From Trichaptum fuscoviolaceum (lineage: Eukaryota > Basidiomycota > Agaricomycetes > Hymenochaetales > Trichaptaceae), in contig CAJSYZ010000005.1 in NCBI GenBank assembly GCA_910574455.1, positions 3,534,001-3,598,000 of the forward strand: 64,000 bases of DNA, in the 5' to 3' direction. The notes under the pieces were generated by a model, which did not search any database, was not told the DNA's origin, and saw only the letters and a list, made by a program, of their open reading frames with translations. Shown here piece by piece: positions 22,501 through 30,937 of this stretch (positions within the stretch are counted from its first letter, which is position 1; each line of letters opens with the position of its first letter). Position numbers and translations under genes: made by a program.

Positions 22501-23182
22501 ATTGGTGGTATTGATGGGGTACCAAGGCAGTAAGTGGTTTAGCGGGTTGGAGTCCTTTTCGAGCTTGTTGCGCAAGTTGTGTTGAGATATTAACGCGATT
22601 GAGCTGTATTGATCCAGTTTCCCAGTCGATTTTGGGTTGATATTTCTTGAACCATGGTAGTCCGAAAATGAAGTTCTCTTTTCCAAGGGTGGTAACATAG
22701 AATCGCATAGCATAGTGGGTATTTCCAAGCTTGACACGAAGGGGGGCATAAGATGTGATGTGTCCAGCATTGTTGAATGTTCCGTCAACATTGCGTGGTC
22801 GAAGTGATTGTCGCAGTTTGATAGTTTTGATCTGGAGATTTTCTACGAGTGTTTTGTCAATGAATAGACCTTCTGCTCCGGTATCGAGTAGGGCGGTGGC
22901 TTTGTGGGTTTTCTGGTTATATAGGAACGTGATTGGGATTCGTAAGGCGTGATTGTCATTAATTGAATTGATGAGCAGCCTGATGTTCAACGAGAGAGAG
23001 GGCTGCGGGAGCTCTTCGTTGTTCAAAAAAATTTCCTTCTTCAACTCGATCGAAGACTTGGTTGACTGCGTCATCATCAAGGCCAATAAGGAGTTGTTGA
23101 ATCTGTGCGGCGCGATCTTCAGCTGAGAGTTCGCCTTGATCTTGGTCTTCGTTCTCGGGTTCAGAGTATTCGTTCTGATCAT
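19538..23182 (-). CDS. pol: element 2 Pol: protease, RT, RNase H, integrase, chromodomain
   Basis: A single 1214-residue ORF. In order: aspartic protease (LLDTGAEGLFID), reverse transcriptase with the YMDD catalytic box (LLVYMDDILI), RNase H (ETDASKVATGAVL and YEIYDRELLAI), the integrase HHCC zinc module (HHDIPVRAHPG..CALCQQMK), the catalytic core (MDFITDLP, ISDRGPQF, HPQTDGQAER), a GPY/F-like region (KRDGPFKIKKVLSPLVYELD) and a terminal chromodomain (RRQYLIKWKGYPTSGNSWEP). No stops or shifts are visible. It starts at an ATG inside the end of gag, overlapping it by 224 nt in another frame. Gag-Pol would need a +1 shift, or Pol starts internally. Confidence 0.96.
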   Translation of the reverse strand: MIRTNTLNPRTKTKIKANSQLKIAPHRFNNSLLALMMTQSTKSSIELKKEIFLNNEELPQPSLSLNIRLLINSINDNHALRIPITFLYNQKTHKATALLDTGAEGLFIDKTLVENLQIKTIKLRQSLRPRNVDGTFNNAGHITSYAPLRVKLGNTHYAMRFYVTTLGKENFIFGLPWFKKYQPKIDWETGSIQLNRVNISTQLAQQARKGLQPAKPLTALVPHQYHQFLSLFDEEKAHRFPPSRPYDHAIDLKPDFIPKRHSPYPLSLPQQAALDAFIDENLKNGYIRPSKSPMASPLFFVDKKDGTLRPVQDYRYLNNGTIKNAYPLPLVQDLLDKLHGSHYFIALDIRWGYNNIRIKDGDQWKAAFTTQRGLFEPTVMFFGLCNSPATFQHFMNDILGEEILLNHLLVYMDDILIHAPTLPELISRARRAFTILEKNDLYFKPTKCFFHTQKLPYLGLIITPNHIQTDPTKIEGITKWPTPTTVKDIRSFTGFTNFYRRFIPHYAEITKPLDNLKRKDQPFKWTEVEQKSFDDLKAAFTQHPLLLMPNPHNPFFLETDASKVATGAVLRQHDDNGVLKPIGYISQSLNSAERNYEIYDRELLAIIRALITWKHYLLGSPHPVTLWCDHRNLTYWREARRLSPRQARWHLLLSQFDLHITHVPGKQMIQSDLLSRRADHVKQGENLNESSIMLPKDLFISTLQEQKDQENSEDEEEEEDYESDDDLPDTDSLTKSIKESMKKDEFLTNTIAQLKKKLPPARTALKDWFFDDDGILYFKNRIYIPDNLELKRTILRLHHDIPVRAHPGIFNTLEQVRRTYYWPRMQKFVSDYVHGCALCQQMKVNHHPTAPPLMPIAADKHSFPFSHVNMDFITDLPMSHGYDTLLLVIDHDCSKAIVLIPCEKTVDAIETAQLYFDNVYRRFGLPIRIISDRGPQFASKAFQELCKIIGIKSSMSTAYHPQTDGQAERTNQEIEVYLRIYCTAEPENWSRHIPNIEFAHNNRAHAVTKRTPFSLLMGYDPIPLPLKYPKSNVPSVSQRLANLTVHRSEALAAHSVAAMVMKERTFRNFKPFNKGDKVWLDSKNLRIPGLSQKFKEKRDGPFKIKKVLSPLVYELDLSRTKWKIHPVFHAALLVRYTETEAYGPPHSNPPPDLIEGQEQFEVEAIRAHHGNGTRRQYLIKWKGYPTSGNSWEPESHLRNAQTILKAYKRLHHLT

Positions 23183-24416
23183 CGGCTGAAGTCAATTGGC
23201 GCATATTTTTGGACCTTGGTGTTCGTGAGTTGGGCCATCGAGTTTTTGAGGTACGTTTGGGATGAGGTTTGGGACACTTGGCAGTGCGATGTCCGGGTTG
23301 GTGACAATTGAAGCAAAGGTTTTCCTTCATATGACGTTGGAATTCTTCGGTTGAAAGTCGTGATATAAAGAAGCTGTAGATGGCTAGGTCGACCAATTCT
23401 TCTATATCATCGTTGTCATTGGAGGGCATTGATTCATTTGTGTCGTTTGTGTCATTTGCAATGGCGCGAATTTGACGATTGTATTGTCGCATAGGTCGTC
23501 GTTTGAAGCGGTTCTCTCCGGAATATGATTGGTGGGGTTGGGATTCCATTGAACGAGCTATCTTGTAATTGGTGTCCAATCGAGTGGCAAGCGAAAACCA
23601 ATCTTCCATATTGGTCGGTTGTGGACTACATGCAAGTAGTTTCATTCGAAGATTGTCATTGAGTCCCATCCAGAATGCATTGCGTTGGGAGAGATATTCC
23701 GTGATACGAGCTTGCATGATGAGTGTTTTGAATTTGAGAAGAATGTAGTCTTCAATAGATCCTCGCTGTTTGAGCTTGGCGAGTTCCATTGTAGCCTTGA
23801 TTGTGAGTTCGGATGTGATGAAAGTGCGGTGGAATTCCGCAAGGAATTCTTCAAATGTGTCGGTTTCAAAACGTCCGCTGGCCATGTATTGCATTGCGAA
23901 TGGTCGGGATCCGCGAAGACTGCAATGGGCGAGCACAAATTCGATGCATAGCTCATCTGTGTCATAGATGTGTCGGTTGGCTCGTAGATGGATTTGGACT
24001 TGGAGTAAAAAGCGATCAGCATCTTCTTGGGTTCCGTCGAAAGGTTGAATTTTAGCCATGGTTATGGGTCGATCGTGTGCGGGTCCATCTCCTTGATTGT
24101 TATTGTCTGCTGCTCCTCCACCTCCAGCTCCTCCGCCTCCTCCTCCTCCTCCTTCATCGTCTCCTCCTCCTCCTCCGTTGTTGTTCAGGTTTCCTCCGGG
24201 TGGTCCTTCTCCTCCTCCTCCTCCTTCATCTCCTGCAGGTGGTTCACCAAATCCCCATCCTCTCCATGCAGGATTTTGTCGGCCTCCTCTGCCTCCTCTG
24301 CCTCCTCTGCCTCGACCTTGGAGGTGTCTTAAGTGGAAAAAGGTACTGATACTTTCTTCTCCAGGTGGGGGTCGGAACATTGAGCGGGTAGTTTCCGTGA
24401 CAGTTTGGGTAGCCAT
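22959..24416 (-). CDS. gag: element 2 Gag with RGG/poly-Gly region and zinc knuckle
   Basis: 485 residues from the first in-frame ATG. The N terminus has an RGG-rich patch (GRGRGGRGGRGGRQNP) and a long Gly/Asn/Asp low-complexity run (about residues 30-110). The capsid-like retrotransposon gag domain follows (KIQPFDGTQEDADRFLLQV and FRTDTF-like segments), and then a CCHC knuckle, CFNCHQPGHRTAKC. Gag packages the element RNA into particles. The same frame is open for another 936 nt upstream without an ATG (next entry), so the true N terminus is uncertain. Confidence 0.93.
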   Translation of the reverse strand: MATQTVTETTRSMFRPPPGEESISTFFHLRHLQGRGRGGRGGRGGRQNPAWRGWGFGEPPAGDEGGGGGEGPPGGNLNNNGGGGGDDEGGGGGGGGAGGGGAADNNNQGDGPAHDRPITMAKIQPFDGTQEDADRFLLQVQIHLRANRHIYDTDELCIEFVLAHCSLRGSRPFAMQYMASGRFETDTFEEFLAEFHRTFITSELTIKATMELAKLKQRGSIEDYILLKFKTLIMQARITEYLSQRNAFWMGLNDNLRMKLLACSPQPTNMEDWFSLATRLDTNYKIARSMESQPHQSYSGENRFKRRPMRQYNRQIRAIANDTNDTNESMPSNDNDDIEELVDLAIYSFFISRLSTEEFQRHMKENLCFNCHQPGHRTAKCPKPHPKRTSKTRWPNSRTPRSKNMRQLTSADDQNEYSEPENEDQDQGELSAEDRAAQIQQLLIGLDDDAVNQVFDRVEEGNFFEQRRAPAALSLVEHQAAHQFN

Positions 24417-25352
24417 AGTACTAATGGATAGAGGTTCGATGTGAGGGCGGGTGTAAGAGAGATATGGTTTCGGTGGGATAGGTGGAAGTATGGATGCTTG
24501 ACGTGAGGGAGTAGGAGTTTCTGGAGCGATGGAGCTGCCTGATTGAGAGGATCGTCTGGAGGATCGTCTGAAGAGGGTTTGATCAAGAGATCCGTGAGTG
24601 GGTGAGTTTGAACAAGATCGATGGGAGTTGCTGGGTTGAGGGTCGGAAGTGGAAGTTGGTTGGGGTTCTTGTGGTGGTTGTGGTAGTAGGTCGGGGTGTC
24701 GGCGGTAGTACTCTTCTTTAAGCTCTTTCCAATTTGGAGTGTGACCTTCGTATATTTCTCGTAGTTCTGGGCCGAGTGTATGAGCTACTACCCAAGAATC
24801 AGCAGTTGGGTTGTAGATCCAAGGGGTTTCGGTAGGTTCTCCGTTGGCGTCGGGAAGATGGAAGTATTGTGTTTCTTCGTTGAAGATAAGAGTGGTTGGG
24901 AACGGTGGTAGTGGGGGTTGAATGTGTTTGAACTCTCCTGCTAGACTTCGATGAGCAAGGTCTTCCCAGTTGGGGGTATGAGTGATGAAGTTTTGTCGAG
25001 CTTCTTCAGCAGAGTTGGCTTCGATTGGGGTCCACCGTTGTAGTAGTTGATTGTATGACCACGATCGATAAGTTTTGTTACCAATTCTATAGTAGAAGAA
25101 GTTCTTTTCGGTGTCAAAGAAGAGTCGATTGTGTGGTGGTGGAGCGTCTGGATACTGAGGAACAGTAGTCTGTGTAGGTATTGGTTCTTCAGTGGTTTTC
25201 GAAGTGGTTTCTTTGTTAGTTTTGCCTGTTGTAGTAGATGAGGCTGTGTTTCGAGCCGTCTGTTTGCCTTTGTTCGCCGTGGTGATTAATCGGTTCCGGA
25301 TTGATATCCGTAACTGTCTGAATCGTAGTTTGTAAGGGTGTAGTCCGTAACA
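24417..25352 (-). other. stop-free, ATG-less extension of the gag frame with a duplicated module
   Basis: From the stop at 25353-25355 the gag frame runs about 310 codons to the gag ATG with no stop and no ATG. It encodes two related modules: one with NRLFFDTEKNFFYY, WSYNQLLQRWTP and THTPNWEDL, the other with TTLIFNEETQYFHL, WIYNPTADSWVV and GHTPNWKELKEEY. A Ser/Pro/Arg linker (RRSSRRSSQSGSS) then leads into Gag. A duplicated, stop-free module argues for real coding. It could be translated by frameshift from the upstream ORF, from a spliced message, or from a near-cognate start. Confidence 0.6.
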
Positions 25353-25930
25353 CTAGCAATGTGGGGTGAATCTTCCGGGGGGTCAATCGGTGGTGCAAGA
25401 TAGTTATGAACTATGTTTTGCGGAGTGGGTTGGTGGTGTTGACAACTACACTGATAGATGTAGTGGTTGACGTCTTCGCTGATACTATTCCAACAGAAGT
25501 GTCGGTTTACAAAGCGAGCAGTTTCAGCTTCAGTGCGATGAAGTTGTTCTCCGTGGTTGTCAAAGTGAACGTAGTTTATAAAGAATCGGCGTAGGTGAGT
25601 TTCTCGAGGGATGAATAATCGGGTATGGTTCCAGAGGAGTCCGTATTTGAAGATCCAAGGTTGGTGGTTGTCACGTGAGTACTGCAGGTATCCAACTGTT
25701 TGGGTGTAATTGTAATACCGGTCGTCGAGTATAGTTCTGATTTGGTTTAGGATGTCGTCGAACTCTTCGGCAAAGGCGAGGAATCGGTTTCGGATGAGGT
25801 CTCTGGTTGAGTAGATGGGATCGTCAAGGGCTGGAAGTGATAGGGTGTCCGCCACGATTGTGGTAGTGTGTAGTGTATGCGTAGAAGTCGGCAATCGTCT
25901 CCACAGATATGGACTAGTCGGATTCGATCA
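25286..25930 (-). other. pre-gag ORF with integrase-type HHCC zinc module
   Basis: A stop-free frame of about 214 codons without an ATG (the first near-cognate TTG is at 25894). It encodes LLWNHTRLFIPRETHLRRFF, then FDNHGEQLHRTEAETARFV, HFCWNSISEDVNHYI and CSCQ. This follows the integrase zinc-binding fold (strand R-x-x-IP, H..H..C-x-C) nearly position by position, including the region before the first His. No catalytic DDE core follows. It is a second, diverged copy of the module present in this element's own integrase. It overlaps the gag-extension frame by 67 nt. Confidence 0.6.
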
Positions 25931-26220
25931 GGGAGAAACTCTTCTAGATAGAAGAATGCGTTGGGGTTGGTGTGGTAGATGAAGAAGATAGAGTCGGGTT
26001 GGACGATTAGACTGGCAGTTTTTGTGATGGACCAGACTGTATCGTCACAATACTTGGTGAAACTATATGTGTCGAATTGATAACAGTTGGCTACGGAGTA
26101 TTGGACTTGGTATATGTGTCTTCCTGCGTTGTCGAGTTGGTTGGTGTCGGTGTGGGTAAGGAGCAAAGCGTTTTGTGGGATAGAGGGTGCCGTGATGGAT
26201 AGATGTTATGACGTAAAGTG
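25747..26220 (-). other. most upstream coding-like frame of element 2
   Basis: A stop-free frame of about 158 codons lacks an in-frame ATG and overlaps the next frame by some 180 nt. It reads QVQYSVANCYQFDTYSF, WSITKTASLIVQPDSIFF and VHICGDDCRLLRI, with a composition unlike random sequence. No domain is recognised. A spliced leader or non-AUG start would be needed to express it. Confidence 0.4.
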
Positions 26221-26802
26221 AAGTGGTTTTCTGTTTGACCTTTGTTTAGTCTTGAGGGTCGTCAAGCGATAACGTTATGAGATGATCGACGGTGGGGCAG
26301 TGTTTGTGATGCTTTGTTCAATGTCAACAGATGAACTGTTCTTCGATTTCTGGATCGGTCTCCCTTCGATTTCTGGATCGGTCTCCCTTCGCTATTACCA
26401 AGCGGCACGTCTGCGAGTTATGCTCGTTGTCCAATAGGCGTCCCAAAGACTAGGCTAGCAGCTTTATGCCTTCTTTGCAGGTACTGAGTCCTCTTCCTGT
26501 GTGCACAGCTACGGTCCCGTTTGGTATGACAGAAGTTGGTTCCTTTGTAACGCTACTGTCCGGGGTTTAATCAACCAATGAGCTGGAGCGGTTTTCTTAA
26601 TCTTCGGATCGCGACTCTCGAAGTTTTCCTTGGCCTCCCTCTTGCAATCGATGAGCACCTTGCTACACTGAAGGGATTACCTCGAGCGGATGTTCTTTCT
26701 GGACTAGATGGGTTTACAACTGGTTAGTAGTAAGTGGAGCTATGGCTCAACACCTTAGTCGTAAAGACGGATGTCTTCGATGGTAGATAAGTTCGATCTA
26801 AT
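26221..26802 (-). other. 5' leader of element 2
   Basis: About 580 nt between the 5' LTR and the first coding-like frame. A 23-bp unit (CTTCGATTTCTGGATCGGTC plus TCC) is perfectly duplicated at 26341..26363 and 26364..26386. I could not recognise a tRNA primer-binding site next to the LTR. Confidence 0.6.
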
Positions 26803-27269
26803 TGTTACGTCTCAACTTACGGTCTCGTATAGTTGGGGAACGCAACGTTAAGTTGCTCAGTGATAGCGGAGCTAGGGCTCGACACTAAGTGTTGTATGGA
26901 CAAAGGCCTATGATGTAGAGTAGAGAGAAACAGATGTATAGCAGAGACTAGAGACGGGGGGTTTGACAAAGGAGATCGAACTTAGAGTTCGATCATGCTA
27001 AGTACAGGGGTTTATATACTGTAGCTGCGGAGCAAGGGTACATCGGAAGATGAGTAAGAAGAGAACAATAAGAGAGTAGACGATAGGCTACTAATAATAG
27101 TGTGAGAGCGATGGGCAGAGGGTTAGGGCAAAGGGTACATGTGTAACATCGGGATTGGCTGAGGGTTGAGGGTTACATCGGAGGATGACTGAGCAGAACA
27201 AGAATAGAAACAAATAGGGCGAAGGGTTCGGAGTAATGGGGGCCGCTGACATAGTAAGAAAACGTAACA
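26803..27269 (-). repeat. element 2 LTR (5' LTR)
   Basis: 467 bp, identical by eye to 17552..18018. It should carry the promoter and transcription start of the element. Confidence 0.95.
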
Positions 27270-27274
27270 CGTAC
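27270..27274. repeat. right target-site duplication of element 2 (CGTAC)
   Basis: CGTAC follows the right LTR and matches 17547..17551. Confidence 0.9.
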
Positions 27275-30200
27275 GGCCCGTACGACGCGAGTTCAGGATC
27301 TCCTGAACTTCGTACTCAATGTCCCCATTGATTGGTACGGGCTCGGGAGGGGTCTGTACGCGTCCGGGGATCGTGTCCGACTGGTACTTGGTCAGGAGCG
27401 AGACATGGAAGACTGGGTGCACCTTCATCGAAGCTGGAAGTTTCAGCTCATAGTTTAGCGGACTTAGCTTTCGTACGACCTCGTACGGACCGAGTCGACG
27501 ATGATTGAGCTTCCTGGCACCTGGCAAGGCTATATTGCGAGCCTCGAGCCAGACACGATCACCTGGTTCGATGTCCGGTACGTCCGTACGGTGTTGGTCG
27601 TAGTAGCGCTTCATACGATCCGCAGCAACTTCCAACGCGGCCTGGGCATCATCCTGAGCCTTCTTCAGCATGTCTAGACGATCATCAGCTGCTGGTACGG
27701 TCGAAAGACCCGTACTTGGTACGATGGCGAACCCGGGCTCGTACCCGTACAACAGCACGAATGGCGAGGTCCGAGTGGCTGAATGCGCACGAGTGTTGTG
27801 CGCAAACTCGGCCATAGGCAGCAGCCGAGCCCAGTTCTCCTGCCGAATGTCTGTGAAGGCTCGAAGATACTGTTCGAGCTCCTGATTCACTCGTTCGGTC
27901 TGACCATCAGTCTGAGGGTGGAAAGAAGTCGAAGTAGCACCTTTAATACCAAGTCGCTTGAAGAACTCCTTCATGAAGCGTGATACGAACTGGGGCCCGC
28001 GGTCCGAGATGATTTTTCGAGGCGTACCATGGTGTTTCCACACCTCGGACACGAACAGTTCGGCCGTACGAGTCGAGTCGACATCGGACGTCGTTGGTAC
28101 GAAGTGCGCCTGCTTGGTGAGCCGGTCTACCACCACAAAGATTGCATCAAACCCATCAGACGGTGGCAGCTGCGTGATAAAGTCGCAGGAGATCGTCTGC
28201 CATGGCCCGGACGGTACCTCGTTCGGTTCGAGCGGTCCGACCGGTCGCTGGGGAATATTCTTGGTGCGCATACAGGTATCGCACCCGGACACGTACCGCT
28301 CGACGAACGAAGACATCCCTGGCCACCAATAGTTGCGACTCACCAGTTCGTACGTCTTCCACCGTCCGGGGTGTCCCACCGGCAGAGAATCATGATAATT
28401 TCACAATATCTCGCCGAATTTCCTCGTCCTTTGGTACGTAGACCTTCCCTCGGTACAGCAGCAGTCCATCCTCCGTGTTCCAGTCCTCTAACTCCTTCTT
28501 CAAGGACACAGGGGCCTTCCCCTTCAGTGCCTCGATCGCCTCTACCAATTCCTCGTCCCAACTCTTCGAACTCCGGATCCTTCGCAACAACGCCGTGTCC
28601 CCCTCGAGCCGTACCATGCCTCGACGCATTGCATGCAAGCGAAACAAGTCTCTATCCAACAGAGTCCGGTTCGTGTTGTCCGGACCATTTGGTTCGAGGT
28701 CGGTACGACGTGACATCGCGTCTGGCTTGCCCCCAAGCCGGCCAGGGCGATGTCGGATTGTGAAGTCGAACCGACTGAGAAAAATACTCCAGCGAGCTTG
28801 TCTGCGAGTGAGATTGCGAGCTTCAGAGAAGTAGAGCAGGTTCTTGTGGTCCGAGACGACATCGATCTTGTGTGGAGACCCTTCGAGATAATGTCTCCAC
28901 TCGTCGAGCGACCGTACGATAGCCAGTAGCTCCTTATCATAGATCTCATAGTTTCGCTCCGCATCATTTAGCGATTTCGAGTAGAAAGCCACCGGATGAA
29001 TCGTACCGTCCGTACCGACCTGCGACAGTACTGCACCTGTTGCAAAGTCAGAAGCGTCACCTCAAGAATAAATGGTTTCTCGAGGTCAGGCATGGCCAGT
29101 ACCGGTGCTTGAGTGAATCGACGCTTCAACTCGTCGAACGAGGCTTGTTGTCTCGTACCCCACTCGAACCGGACGTCCTTTCGAAGTAGTTCGGTCATAG
29201 GCCGTACGATCCGGGAGTAATCCTCGATAAACCGGCGATAGAAGTTCGCAAAACCTAGGAAGGCTTGAATATCCTTGACCTTTGCAGGTGTAGGCCACTC
29301 CAGAACCGCATTGACCTTGGCCGGGTCCATCGAAACCGTACCGGCTCCGATAACCATGCCTAGGTATTCCACAGAAGACTGGTGGAACTTACACTTCTCC
29401 GGCTTGACAAACAGGTCGTGCTTCTCGAGCCGTTCGAGTACGGTACGAACGTGCTCGACATGATCTTCCTCATTCTCAGAGAAAATCAGCAAATCGTCTA
29501 GATAGATGATCACAATCACCCCATTCAGATCTTTGAAGATGTCGTTCATCATGTGCTGGAATGTCGCCGGAGCATTGGTGAGTCCGAAGGTCATCACCGT
29601 CGGTTCGAAGTGGCCTTCCTGCGTACGAAAGGCCGCTTTCCACTCGTCTCCTTCCTTCATCCGTACGTTGTGGTACCCGGATGAAGGTCTAAGGTCGTAA
29701 ACACCTTCGCTTTCTTCAAGGCATCGACTAGCTCAGTGGTGAGAGGCAGTGGGTACCTGTTCTTCACAGTCATCGCATTGAGCTTGCGATAATCTACCAC
29801 CATGCGCAGCGAACCGTCCTTCTTCTGATAAAGAAGACCGGAGCCGCAGCCGGAGACTTGGAGGGTCGAATGTACCCCTTCCTCAAGTTCTCCTCGATGA
29901 ATTCCTTCAGCGCCGTACGCTCGTTCGGCGCCATGGGGTAGATCTTGCTGTACGAAGGTACCGCACCCGGTACGAGGTCGATCGCATGGTCGTACGGTTT
30001 ACGGGTGGGGAGGCGTTCGGCCCGGTCCTTCGAGAAGACTTTGGCGAAATCGCGGTACGGCGGCGGTACGAGTTCTTCGAACGACTTCTCGCCTTCCTTC
30101 ACTGCAGTCTTCTCAGCAATTGCCTGAGACCAGGTGTACGAAGCGGCGATCCGCTGTGCGAAATCCGGGTCATCCGCGACAAAGAATTCCTCAGAATCAT

Positions 30201-30855
30201 GATAAACATCCCAATACTACTCAGAATACCGGAAGCCTGGCGGAACCTTATCTCTTTCGCTAACCTGTTCGTCCGTACCACCCGAGTCGTACGGTTCGTC
30301 CTCGAGCTCAGCTACCGTCACTCGAGTTCGAGGAGGTGGCCGAGGCTTCGCGCGGCGTGCGCGGTTCGAGGTCTCCGTACGAGCCGTGCGCACTGCGTCT
30401 GACTCCGGGGGACCTTCCATCTGAAACTCCGTACGGTCCGTACGAGGCTGACAGGCCTTCGCACAGCGCGTAAAGGTCATCTGGTCGTTCGCCCAGTCGA
30501 TCTCTGGGTTGTGGAGTCGTAGCCAGTCGACCCCAATAATCAGGGGATAGTCCCCAATGTCCGCCACCACTGCAGTCACGTTCTCAGTGTGCGATCCGAC
30601 CGTTAAACTAATCGGCACTTCATCTGTGAGCCAGCCCACATTGTTCAAAGAGTTGTCTGCGTTGTACAACCGCGTACGAGGGACCAAAGGTCTCGTACGG
30701 AGCCCGAACCGTTCGACAACCGTACGGTTAATAAATATCGATGAGGCCCCACTGTCTAAGAAGGCTCTCATCCTTAAGATCTTTCTGCCATCGCTGACTC
30801 TCACGGAAAACGAATGAACCGGCGCAACTTCTTGTCTATTGACTGTACACTAGTA
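27270..30855 (-). pseudogene. pol: element 1 pol, broken by frameshifts, a stop and element 2
   Basis: Reading from 30855 downwards: protease (FLDSGASSIFIN), RT (YLDD box IIYLDDLLIFS at about 29500), RNase H (YEIYDKELLAIVRS), HHCC module (HPGRWKTYELVSRNYWWPGM..CDTC), integrase core (CDFITQLP, ISDRGPQFVS, QTDGQTERVNQ) and the start of the chromodomain. Breaks: an in-frame TAG at 30217-30219, and frame changes near 29828, 29675, 29060 and 28395. Gag and pol frames are also not joined around 30840. Each break is a 1-2 base change with clear homology on both sides. The chromodomain is finally cut by element 2. Confidence 0.92.
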
Positions 30856-30937
30856 GACATAGAAGGGACTGGGACATCATTTTCTAAACAAGAGAATCGG
30901 TTATGGGTCTCGAGCGGCGCGACGATGCGCTGAGACC

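Larger units (their letters stand above)
17552..27269 (-). mobile_element. element 2: 9.7 kb Ty3/gypsy chromovirus with accessory ORFs
   Basis: Two 467-bp LTRs (TGTTACGTCTC..CGTAACA) read as identical and are flanked by the 5-bp repeat CGTAC. The element is minus-strand and sits inside the chromodomain codons of element 1. Gag and pol are intact. The internal region is about 8.8 kb, some 3-4 kb longer than a simple chromovirus. The extra length is mainly upstream of gag (to 26802) and downstream of pol (18019-19537), and much of it is coding-like. With intact gag-pol and matched LTRs it could be a recent, possibly active copy. Confidence 0.95.

Noticed and set aside
24027..24444. Plus-strand poly-Pro/Ser/Leu ORFs
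   Set aside because: They are antisense shadows of the Gly-rich low-complexity part of element 2 gag.
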